From Mobiluncus curtisii subsp. curtisii ATCC 35241 (GTDB lineage Bacteria; Actinomycetota; Actinomycetes; Actinomycetales; Actinomycetaceae), in NCBI RefSeq assembly GCF_000146285.1, contig NZ_GL385912.1:252865-316864 (forward strand): a stretch of 64,000 nt of DNA. The letters run 5' to 3'. Position 1 is the first letter of the stretch, and each line of letters starts with the position of its first letter. Made by a program: the position numbers and the translations under genes. A model generated the notes under the pieces. That model saw nothing but the letters and a program-made list of their open reading frames with translations. It did no database searches and had not been told where the DNA came from. Of the stretch, positions 27,276 to 33,992 are shown in pieces.

Positions 27276-28329
27276 CGCGCTCCTCCTGATGTGTCTCCCG
27301 GCGAGCCGTCTGATCCCGTTGATAGGCGGCTTTTTCCGTGGCATCCCGGATGACGCGACGCAATTTTTGATCCGAAATTGGGCGCGGAGCCTCATAGTCA
27401 AGGGTTTCGTCTTCCCACAGGGCGTCGCGGGAGTCGAACTGTCCCACTGCTTCCTCGCCGTGCCGAATGGAAGTTTCGCCGTCAGCCAGGCGGCGCGCTG
27501 TAAATATAAATCCCGTATGGGCAATCATGCGGTGATCAGGTCGGACCGCCAAACCGTCAACATGCCACGGTCGAACCAGGGACTCCCAAGAGCGCAACGA
27601 CGTGAATCCGCCGAAGTTTCGTAGGTCTTGCACCATCCGCGCCAGCTGCGTAATGGTGGTGAGATAGCAGGTCAGCACCCCGCCAGGCACCAGCACTCGA
27701 TGGACCTGTTCCAGGTGCTCCCACGGCTTTAACATGTCCAGCACCACCCGGTCCACAGATTTATCTGCCACGCCATCTCGCAGCCCTGCACTGAGATCAG
27801 CCAGGCGCAACTCCCAGTTGCTCACGTCCCCACAAAACCACATCTCTACGTTGCATCGCGCTACCTCTGCAAAATCGGGACGTAACTCAAAACTGGTGAC
27901 ATGCCCGGATGACCCTACTGCCCCCAACAGGCTCATAGTCATAGCACCACTGCCCACCCCGGCTTCGACAACGTTCGCACCGGGGAAAATATCGCCTTCC
28001 ATCACGATTTGCGCAGCGTCTTTTGGATAGAGGATTTGCGCCCCGCGTGGCATGGACAGATGATAATCAACCAGCAGGGGACGCAAGGCGGTGAAGCGAT
28101 GTTCGCCGCGCTCCGAAGGAAAAATTGTGCCCTCCGGTTTCCCAATAATTTCTTGGTGACGCAAGGTTCCTTGATGGCATTGGAAATAGCCGTTTTCGCG
28201 CAGTAGAGTCGTATGCACTCGACCTTTTTCATCGGTCAGCTGGACCCACTCTCCACTGCGAAACGGACCGCGGCGACGCGCTGGACCGCCGGGAATGAAT
28301 GGTTTTTCCTGAGATTGAGCCATAGCCAT
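27268..28329 (-). CDS. trmI: tRNA (adenine-58-N1)-methyltransferase TrmI
   Basis: Methylates A58 in the T-loop of tRNAs with SAM. The 353-residue product has an N-terminal beta domain, the SAM motif VVEAGVGSGAMTMSLLGAVG around residue 120, the acidic FELRPDFAEVA, DRVVLDMLKPWEHLEQ (catalytic Asp region) and PGGVLTCYLTTITQ. The C-terminal tail after about 285 is charged and poorly conserved. It overlaps the arc start by 8 bases, an arrangement also seen in mycobacteria (Rv2118c beside mpa). The ATG follows a TAGGTT box by 6 bases, so it is the likely first gene of the pupylation transcript. Confidence 0.94.
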   Translation of the reverse strand: MAMAQSQEKPFIPGGPARRRGPFRSGEWVQLTDEKGRVHTTLLRENGYFQCHQGTLRHQEIIGKPEGTIFPSERGEHRFTALRPLLVDYHLSMPRGAQILYPKDAAQIVMEGDIFPGANVVEAGVGSGAMTMSLLGAVGSSGHVTSFELRPDFAEVARCNVEMWFCGDVSNWELRLADLSAGLRDGVADKSVDRVVLDMLKPWEHLEQVHRVLVPGGVLTCYLTTITQLARMVQDLRNFGGFTSLRSWESLVRPWHVDGLAVRPDHRMIAHTGFIFTARRLADGETSIRHGEEAVGQFDSRDALWEDETLDYEAPRPISDQKLRRVIRDATEKAAYQRDQTARRETHQEERDE

Positions 28330-28335
28330 TATCTT

Positions 28336-28341
28336 AACCTA
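28336..28341 (-). promoter_or_regulatory. -10 box of trmI, leaderless start of the Pup transcript
   Basis: TAGGTT, 6 bases, ATG. No ribosome site. It is back to back with the promoter of the RecB-like gene. Confidence 0.5.
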
Positions 28342-28401
28342 TGGTTTTTCACCCCGACGCAATCGGTCTGGTAAACGAAGAGATTTTTGGCAGTCAGGCG
28401 A

Positions 28402-28407
28402 TAACCT
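28402..28407 (+). promoter_or_regulatory. -10 box of the RecB-like gene, leaderless start
   Basis: TAACCT, 6 bases, ATG at 28414. The GAAGG inside the spacer is too close to the ATG to be a good ribosome site. Confidence 0.5.
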
Positions 28408-28413
28408 GAAGGC

Positions 28414-29271
28414 ATGAGTGAATCGTCATCTGCCCCCGCTCCTCGTCCCCCAGCGCTTTCGGCATCTTCGGCGAAACAGTTTCAACAATGTCCCCTAAAG
28501 TGGCGTTTCAAATACGTTGATAAACTCCCGGAGCCCCAAAGCCCCGCCGCTTTGCGCGGCAGTTTAGTGCATAAGGTGCTGGAGGATATGTTTGATTTGC
28601 CTCCCGCCGAGCGACAAGCTCCCACGGTGCGTGAAACCGTGGACCGCGCTTGGGAAAAGGTCACGGATGGAGCTTATAAACTTTCCGAAGTCTTGGCACA
28701 GACTTCCGAGCAGGAGTTGAAAGCTGCCGCCCGCCAGCTTATTGATGCTTATTTTTCCTTGGAAGATCCGCGCCGGCTGCATCCTAGCGGTCGGGAGCTG
28801 GGGGTGGAAACGGTATTATCCAGCGGTTTAAGGCTGCGCGGATTTATCGACCGTGTAGAACAGGCAGGCAACGGGGACGTACGCATCATTGATTACAAGA
28901 CCGGCAAGGCTCCCGATATGCGCTTTACCGGAGAATACGTCTTTCAGATGCGGATGTATGCTCTGCTGTACCGGGAACAATATCGAGTCACTCCCAAGCG
29001 GACCCAGTTGTTGTTCCTGGGAGGCAACCCTCAGGTTCTGACGTTCGACCCCACAGATGCCAACGTGGACGAGTTCGCAGCTGAAATTAACGCGCTGTGG
29101 TCAGACATAGCTGCTCACCTGCACGCGAATCGTTTTGAAACGCGGAAATCTCGACTCTGCGACTGGTGTTACTTTCAAAACCTCTGTCCCGTTTTCGGTG
29201 GTATTAGCCCGGAAGTCGACCCAGCAATGTTAGAAAAAATTTCGGAAATCGGTCCTGCCGCCGCGGGCTAG
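28414..29271 (+). CDS. RecB-family PD-(D/E)XK nuclease with Fe-S cysteines (Cas4-like)
   Basis: Single-strand DNA exonuclease-type protein of 285 residues. Active-site residues: His in GSLVHKVLEDMF (about 53), D146 in GFIDRVEQ and D160/K162 in IIDYKTGKA. Cysteines at 26 (FQQCPLKW) and 249, 252, 258 (CDWCYFQNLC) have the AddB/Cas4 spacing for a 4Fe-4S cluster. No helicase domain and no cas genes nearby, so it is a stand-alone repair nuclease, as in the M. tuberculosis gene beside trmI (Rv2119). It is divergent from trmI. Substrate and partner are unknown. Confidence 0.88.
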   Translation: MSESSSAPAPRPPALSASSAKQFQQCPLKWRFKYVDKLPEPQSPAALRGSLVHKVLEDMFDLPPAERQAPTVRETVDRAWEKVTDGAYKLSEVLAQTSEQELKAAARQLIDAYFSLEDPRRLHPSGRELGVETVLSSGLRLRGFIDRVEQAGNGDVRIIDYKTGKAPDMRFTGEYVFQMRMYALLYREQYRVTPKRTQLLFLGGNPQVLTFDPTDANVDEFAAEINALWSDIAAHLHANRFETRKSRLCDWCYFQNLCPVFGGISPEVDPAMLEKISEIGPAAAG

Positions 29272-29294
29272 GCAGTTCACGGACCTTCCTCGAC

Positions 29295-29300
29295 TAGGCT
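29295..29300 (+). promoter_or_regulatory. -10 box of the aldo/keto reductase gene, leaderless start
   Basis: TAGGCT, 7 bases, ATG at 29308, right after the RecB-like gene. No ribosome site. Confidence 0.45.
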
Positions 29301-29307
29301 GGAAATC

Positions 29308-30315
29308 ATGGAGATGCGACGTCTGGGAAATACCGGTATGCGGGTTTCAGCTTTGGGTTTGGGAACCCTAACTTGGGGACGAGATACCTTAGAATCCGAA
29401 GCAGCCGCTCAGCTCGAGGCTTTCGTCGAGGTCGGGGGGAACTTGATTGATACTTCCCCAACTTACGGAGACGGTCAAGCCGAGGTGGTGTTGGGTCATC
29501 TGCTGGGTTCCGCTGGTAGCTCTACCGCGATGGATACCGAATTCCCCGCACCTCATTTTGCCCGCGAAGACCTGGTTATCGTGTCAAAAGCGGGGGTCTC
29601 GCGGCGGCATGATGAATCTTTCGTGGACGCCTCCCGCCAGAACCTGTTGGGCAGTCTGGATCGAACCCTGCGCAATTTGGGCACTGATTACGTGGATTTG
29701 TGGTTGCTGCAGGTTCCCGATCCGCACACCGACTTTGACCTGATACTGGGGACGTTATGGTCGGCATGGTCGAGCGGAAAAGCGCGGTATGTGGGGCTGT
29801 CTAATCATGCGGGCTGGCAGTGTGCTTACGCAGCGGCACGTCTGCGGGAAGGCACAGTTAATGTGCCGGGTTTAGCGGCGGTGGAAAATGAGTACTCGTT
29901 GTTGAACCGGCAGGCGGAAGCCGAAGTTTTACCTGCTGCCCAGTCGCTGGGATTTGGGTTTTTGGGATGGTCGGCGCTGGGTCGCGGGGTCTTGACCGGT
30001 AAATATCGCAATTCGGTGCCGCCGGATTCTCGCGCCGCCTCTATTCATCTGCAAGGTTTTGTGCAGCCTTATCTGCAAGGAAGGTATCGCAGCATCGTGG
30101 AATCGGTAGCGACCGCGGCGCAGGGTTTGGAAGTTTCTCCGTTGGCAGTGTCACTCGCTTGGGCTTTGCAAAAGCCCGGTGTGTCCAGTGCCATAGTCGG
30201 GGCGCGCAGTGCCGAACAATTCCGTCAAGTCTTGGGGGCGCTAGATACGAAAGTGCCACGTCAAGTCATGTCGGCTTTAGATGAGGTTTCTGACCCGCGA
30301 CTACCGGTGACCTAG
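29308..30315 (+). CDS. Aldo/keto reductase
   Basis: NADPH-dependent carbonyl reductase of the AKR superfamily, 335 residues, TIM barrel. It opens with MRRLGNTGMRVSALGLGT and has the catalytic Asp and Tyr in LIDTSPTYGDGQAE, the catalytic Lys in VIVSKAG, the SNHAGWQ strand and the C-terminal NADP site GARSAEQFRQVLGAL. The fourth tetrad residue, His in the usual LLHxxD, aligns to Gln in LWLLQVPDP; I may be off by a residue. Substrate cannot be inferred. It is a close downstream neighbour of the RecB-like gene but has its own promoter signal. Confidence 0.93.
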   Translation: MEMRRLGNTGMRVSALGLGTLTWGRDTLESEAAAQLEAFVEVGGNLIDTSPTYGDGQAEVVLGHLLGSAGSSTAMDTEFPAPHFAREDLVIVSKAGVSRRHDESFVDASRQNLLGSLDRTLRNLGTDYVDLWLLQVPDPHTDFDLILGTLWSAWSSGKARYVGLSNHAGWQCAYAAARLREGTVNVPGLAAVENEYSLLNRQAEAEVLPAAQSLGFGFLGWSALGRGVLTGKYRNSVPPDSRAASIHLQGFVQPYLQGRYRSIVESVATAAQGLEVSPLAVSLAWALQKPGVSSAIVGARSAEQFRQVLGALDTKVPRQVMSALDEVSDPRLPVT

Positions 30316-30384
30316 TGCTTTTGCATCTGACTCTGATTACGCATAGCGCACCACACCCCAGGAGAGGCGACGTGACAGCCGAAA

Positions 30385-30711
30385 TCAGTCCTCACCGTGC
30401 AGGTCAAAGTCCTCTAAGTCGCCTTCGTCCAGATAATCGTTGTCGTCGTCTTCATCATCATCATCATCGAGGTCATCGATGAAATCGTCGTCGTATTCCT
30501 CGTCGTCATCTTCGAGGATGTCAAAGGGCAACTCGACCCCGGTGGCAGTAAACAGCGCATCATCGTAGGTAAAAAAGGCGTCACGAAGCTTTTCTTCGGC
30601 ATCGCTCAAGACCGACGAATCGTCCATATCGCTGTCGGCTACAGATGCCACTTCCAAATGCCGCTGCAGTGCGGCAATCAAATTATCTAACTCCGTACGA
30701 GGATTTTTCAT
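30385..30711 (-). CDS. Acidic-tail actinobacterial protein (often named 'primosomal protein')
   Basis: A 108-residue protein: a helical N-terminal half (NPRTELDNLIAALQRHLEV, then AEEKLRDAFFTYDDALF) followed by a tail of about 45 residues that is almost all Asp and Glu. Similar proteins occur across actinobacteria beside RecB-like and aldo-keto reductase genes and are sometimes labelled primosomal proteins, a name I cannot support from the sequence. The ATG at 30711 was chosen because a TAGAAT box ends 7 bases before it; a 9-residue longer ORF begins inside that promoter. The tail is coded by a trinucleotide-rich GAT/GAC run that could change length by slippage. Confidence 0.65.
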   Translation of the reverse strand: MKNPRTELDNLIAALQRHLEVASVADSDMDDSSVLSDAEEKLRDAFFTYDDALFTATGVELPFDILEDDDEEYDDDFIDDLDDDDDEDDDNDYLDEGDLEDFDLHGED

Positions 30712-30718
30712 AAGTCCA

Positions 30719-30724
30719 ATTCTA
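30719..30724 (-). promoter_or_regulatory. -10 box of the acidic-tail gene, leaderless start
   Basis: TAGAAT, 7 bases, ATG at 30711. It decides the start of that gene. Confidence 0.5.
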
Positions 30725-30865
30725 ATGTGCAGGACCAAACATTGCAGGACAATTCAGGGGGAAACCAGGGGCTTTACCCTGTCAATGTGACTCCAGGGAA
30801 AGGTCTGGTGACACCTGGTGCGAACCTGCCGTAAGGAACCGATCCGGTTAGAGAAACAACATATT

Positions 30866-31960
30866 CTAAGGTAGATGCAGCTGACCTCTGACCATGGTCA
30901 CCATCAGGTCGGTGCCTTTGATTTCGGAGGTTTCGTCAGGACCTACGATTTGTGATTCTCCGTTAGGACCGGTCAGCTGGGACGCTCCCCCCTCGACTCC
31001 CAAGGGCAAAACAATCCACATCTTACCGGGGGTATAGGTGGTGGAGGGTGCCTGCCCGGCAATCTCCGCTTTAATATTTGCCACCACTACCCGCGCGTGT
31101 GCCCGAGCCGCGTCAGCCCGTTTAGACTCGTGAACATCGGTAATATCGCCGACCGCGTAGACGTGATTCTGACCTTTTACCCGCAGGTATTCATCCACCG
31201 TGACCTGCCCCTCATTGTTGAGGGAATCACCGTAGTTTGCCCGCAGATAGCCCGAAGCCGTTTGGGCACCGTAGCACAGGAACCACATATCGGCGTCGAT
31301 TCCCACTCCGGCTTGCGTCTCGACATGGAAAGGAGCCAACTCCCCGATATCGGTTGGCGGTAAATACGCCAAGGGAGCGCCCAAAACCAGACGCACTCCC
31401 GCCTGTTGCAAATCCGCGGTCAAAACCTCACGCAGGTCTTCGGCATACTCGTTAGACCCCAAAATATGCGGGGAACGATCCACCATAATGATTTCTATAT
31501 CCGGAAAGTTCGTAAACAGCTCGCCGGCGAATTCAATGGCAACAGTACCCGCGCCAACCAGCATGACCCGCTTCGCTTGCGACAAATTATTCCGGGTTTC
31601 TTCCAGACGCCGTTTCGCCAACGAAGCTGTCGGGATATTGTGTTTCGCCGGATAGGGGTAGGTGGTCCCAGTCGCTAAAACCAGGTAATCCGCTTCAATA
31701 GGGTCATGATTTGCCAGGTGAACGGTGGTTCCCTCGACGCGGGTCGCTTCTCCGTGCACGACCCGACCGTGCTTTAATAGGCGCGAGTAGGGCATGAATA
31801 TGGTGTGGGTCCAAATATCATCGACGGCGGCACGCAAAGCTGCTGCGTGATGCACGAACTGGTCTTTTTGTTCCACCAAAGTCACTTCGGCGACATCATC
31901 CAAACCGCCTGCCACGGTGATTCCCCCATATCCACCACCGACTACAGTAACTCGGACCAC
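30866..31960 (-). CDS. FAD-dependent pyridine nucleotide-disulfide-type oxidoreductase (NDH-2/AIF-like)
   Basis: Flavoprotein dehydrogenase, 364 residues from the GTG start. FAD-binding VTVVGGGYGGITVAGGL is at the N-terminus, the second dinucleotide site VMLVGAGTVAIEFAGEL around residue 145, the ATG motif LVLATGTTYPY near 110, and the FAD-closing NHVYAVGDITD near 285. There is no redox Cys pair and no membrane anchor, so it resembles AIF/FSP1 or the NDH-2 class rather than disulfide reductases. GTG 31960 has GGGAGG 5 bases before it; an upstream TTG at 32005 gives a longer ORF without a ribosome site. Electron acceptor unknown. Confidence 0.85.
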   Translation of the reverse strand: MVRVTVVGGGYGGITVAGGLDDVAEVTLVEQKDQFVHHAAALRAAVDDIWTHTIFMPYSRLLKHGRVVHGEATRVEGTTVHLANHDPIEADYLVLATGTTYPYPAKHNIPTASLAKRRLEETRNNLSQAKRVMLVGAGTVAIEFAGELFTNFPDIEIIMVDRSPHILGSNEYAEDLREVLTADLQQAGVRLVLGAPLAYLPPTDIGELAPFHVETQAGVGIDADMWFLCYGAQTASGYLRANYGDSLNNEGQVTVDEYLRVKGQNHVYAVGDITDVHESKRADAARAHARVVVANIKAEIAGQAPSTTYTPGKMWIVLPLGVEGGASQLTGPNGESQIVGPDETSEIKGTDLMVTMVRGQLHLP

Positions 31961-32082
31961 ACTACCTCCCGCTTCAGCTCCTCTAGGATTGACGCCTTCC
32001 AACAAAACGTCTTAATCCTAACCTAAATGCCAGCTAGTGCACCGGTTTCGCGATAAATATTTCAACCGGTTCGGAGTGAGGT

Positions 32083-32571
32083 TTACAGTTCTGGCGCCAG
32101 CGGGACCTGCAAGGCTCGGGCAATGTTCGGGGGAAAGAATCCCTCCCCTTTCAAAACTTTACCGTCATCGCGATAAATCGGTTTCCCGTCCGGACCCAGC
32201 TTCGACAGATTGGACGCTTGAACTTCCTGCAATACTGCCGGCAGGTTGATTCCCGCCTCCAGAGCCATGCCGTAAACAACGTAGGTCAAATCTGCCAACG
32301 CATCGGCGACCTCGACAGTGTCGCGAGCGCCCTCGTCCAGTTCACTGATTCCGTCCATCACCCCGCGCAGCGCCGCATAGGCTTTCTGACCGTATAGCGC
32401 GCGCACCAACTCGGAAGTTTCTTCTAAAATCAGTGACAAGCGCATATGCATCCGCTCGTTTTCGATGTTTGGTCCCGTTGTCACCACTGGCAGGTCATAG
32501 ACTTGGTGAAATTGCCGCACGAGGGCTTCCGGGTCACGCGGGTCGGGGGTAGGCAGTTCTGGTTGGCTCAT
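32083..32571 (-). CDS. MazG-like nucleotide pyrophosphohydrolase
   Basis: All-alpha NTP pyrophosphohydrolase of 162 residues, probably a house-cleaning or dNTP-trimming enzyme. The metal-binding pattern is present: LILEETSELVRAL (EExxE) and, about 45 residues on, VADALADLTYVVYG (ExxDxxxD-like). The N-terminus RQFHQVYDLPV and the C-terminal SNLSKLGPDGKPIYRDDGKV are shared by the Af0060/phage-type branch. Divalent metal dependence and substrate are family knowledge. It overlaps nothing and is 15 bases from the acetyltransferase gene, so the two are likely co-transcribed. Confidence 0.85.
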   Translation of the reverse strand: MSQPELPTPDPRDPEALVRQFHQVYDLPVVTTGPNIENERMHMRLSLILEETSELVRALYGQKAYAALRGVMDGISELDEGARDTVEVADALADLTYVVYGMALEAGINLPAVLQEVQASNLSKLGPDGKPIYRDDGKVLKGEGFFPPNIARALQVPLAPEL

Positions 32572-32586
32572 TTTGTACTTCTTTCC

Positions 32587-33270
32587 CTAGTCCGAGGTGT
32601 TTCCCCGGTCACTGAGTTGCAATCGTTTCACAAGGGCGGTCCACTCGGTTGCCGGTTCGAGCGGGTCTCCCTGCAGCAGCGTCGCCACGGCACGGTCTTC
32701 TCGTTGTCCCTGATGCAAGCCAATACCACGCAAAATTCCGCCAAACCGAAAACCGCAATGCCACGCGACCCGGATGGACGCCAGATTTTCCGGGTGCGCT
32801 TCCAAGGTCACGCATTCAAAGCCCAACAGATTAAACGCGGTGGTGACTGCAAGTTGCAATGCTTCACGCATCAGCCCGCGTCCCCGCCATTCGGGCGCTA
32901 TCCAATAACCGACATTTACAGTCTTTTCCATCCCGACTCGCAGCGAAATCGTCCCTGCCAGGTGGGCGGTTTGAGAATCAAAAGCACGGATAATCCAGCT
33001 GGCTCCCCCCTCGTCCCACAACCGGGGGCAAAGTTCGTTTAAAAAGTTGTCCGCGTGTTCCGGGCCGAAAGGCACTGGGATATTGGTAAATCTCTGGATT
33101 CCGGGGTCTTGGCAAGCTGCCGCGACTTCAGGTGCGTCCGCAGCCCGTGGCACGTCCAAGGTTAGGAGGGTGCCGTGCACCGGGAAGGGTCGATGCGCCC
33201 CGATTTCTCCTGCAGCGGCACTGGTGGAAACAAATTTAGCGATTCCCTGAACGAAAGGCGTTTCAGACAT
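32587..33270 (-). CDS. GNAT-family N-acetyltransferase (RimJ/RimL type)
   Basis: Transfers acetyl from acetyl-CoA to an amine; 227 residues with the chosen start. The acetyl-CoA motif A is PEWRGRGLMREALQLAV (R/Q-x-x-G-x-G/A pattern) with the preceding strand VNVGYWI, and the C-terminal FECVTLEAHPENLASIRVAWHCGF helix-strand typical of RimJ/RimL proteins. ATG 33270 has a G6 run 4 bases before it, a usable ribosome site; the longer form to 33297 has none. A tRNA-Leu gene is directly upstream on the same strand. Substrate unknown. Confidence 0.85.
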   Translation of the reverse strand: MSETPFVQGIAKFVSTSAAAGEIGAHRPFPVHGTLLTLDVPRAADAPEVAAACQDPGIQRFTNIPVPFGPEHADNFLNELCPRLWDEGGASWIIRAFDSQTAHLAGTISLRVGMEKTVNVGYWIAPEWRGRGLMREALQLAVTTAFNLLGFECVTLEAHPENLASIRVAWHCGFRFGGILRGIGLHQGQREDRAVATLLQGDPLEPATEWTALVKRLQLSDRGNTSD

Positions 33271-33319
33271 GAATCCCCCCGAACGAAAATACAACAAGGA
33301 CCCGGATTACCGGGTCTTG

Positions 33320-33404
33320 TGCGAGGAAAGGGACTTGAACCCTCACGACCGCAATTGGTCACAAGCACCTCAAGCTTGCGCGTCTACCATTCCGCCACCC
33401 TCGC
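33320..33404 (-). tRNA. tRNA-Leu(GAG)
   Basis: Class II tRNA of 85 bases on the minus strand. Acceptor GCGAGGG pairs with TCCTCGC, anticodon stem CAAGC/GCTTG with loop TTGAGGT (anticodon GAG), a long variable arm, T-arm GAGGGTTCAAGTCCCTT, discriminator A; CCA is not encoded. Reads CUU/CUC leucine codons. Confidence 0.95.
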
Positions 33405-33527
33405 TGGCGCCAAAGGCAAATCAAATTTAGCGGGTTTAGCCGTCATTCTCAAGATGAGTTCCGCGACGGAAACACAGACCGCGAAATTTAGCGAAAAAAC
33501 CGCGGATTGCCGATGCCGAAACGGAGC

Positions 33528-33890
33528 TCAGTCAGCTTCGGCGAATTGCCATATCTCGACCATGGAGGCGGTCGGAGTCAGGAAAAAGGCATTCTCATCC
33601 ACATCGTCCTTGCCAGTCGCACTGGCTTTCACCAGAACGTAACCACTGGCCAGCTTGATACCAATCTGAGCCGGATCCGTGGCGGCTTCTGCGGAAAGAG
33701 TACCGTCCGGACGCATAAAACGAACCGTTTTTGCCGAGCCGCGCATCACCTCGGCGACCTCGGCGTTACCCGAGTAAACCCCAATCACAATCAGACCTGA
33801 ACCCACCAGCGGATCACCGCGCACCAGGGATTTAGCCCGGACGGCAGAACGTTGGAAATAATTACGCCCTTCAACAATGTCATCAATCAC
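33528..33890 (-). CDS. Conserved hypothetical protein (120 aa)
   Basis: I do not recognise the family. The 120-residue product has no signal peptide or membrane helix. It is predicted mostly beta: SGLIVIGVYSG, KTVRFMRPDGTLS, LASGYVLVKASATG and ASMVEIWQFAEAD look like strands. It contains an RGDPLVGS segment near residue 25. Start is a GTG without a ribosome site; AAGAAT lies 6 bases upstream, close to but not matching the leaderless pattern seen elsewhere. It stands alone between tRNA-Leu and the SNF2 gene, both on the same strand. Confidence 0.6.
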   Translation of the reverse strand: MIDDIVEGRNYFQRSAVRAKSLVRGDPLVGSGLIVIGVYSGNAEVAEVMRGSAKTVRFMRPDGTLSAEAATDPAQIGIKLASGYVLVKASATGKDDVDENAFFLTPTASMVEIWQFAEAD

Positions 33891-33992
33891 GGTTTCATTC
33901 TTTCACGCCCACATAGTCAATGCCAGAATTTGGGGAATATTTACCAGGTGCTCGGGCCACCGGGCGACGCTGCCAGGAGCACTGCCGAAGTT

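Noticed and set aside
27276..27524. Extended ARC N-terminus
   Set aside because: It overlaps trmI by more than 200 bases; the ATG at 27275 has AGGAGG and begins the coiled coil.
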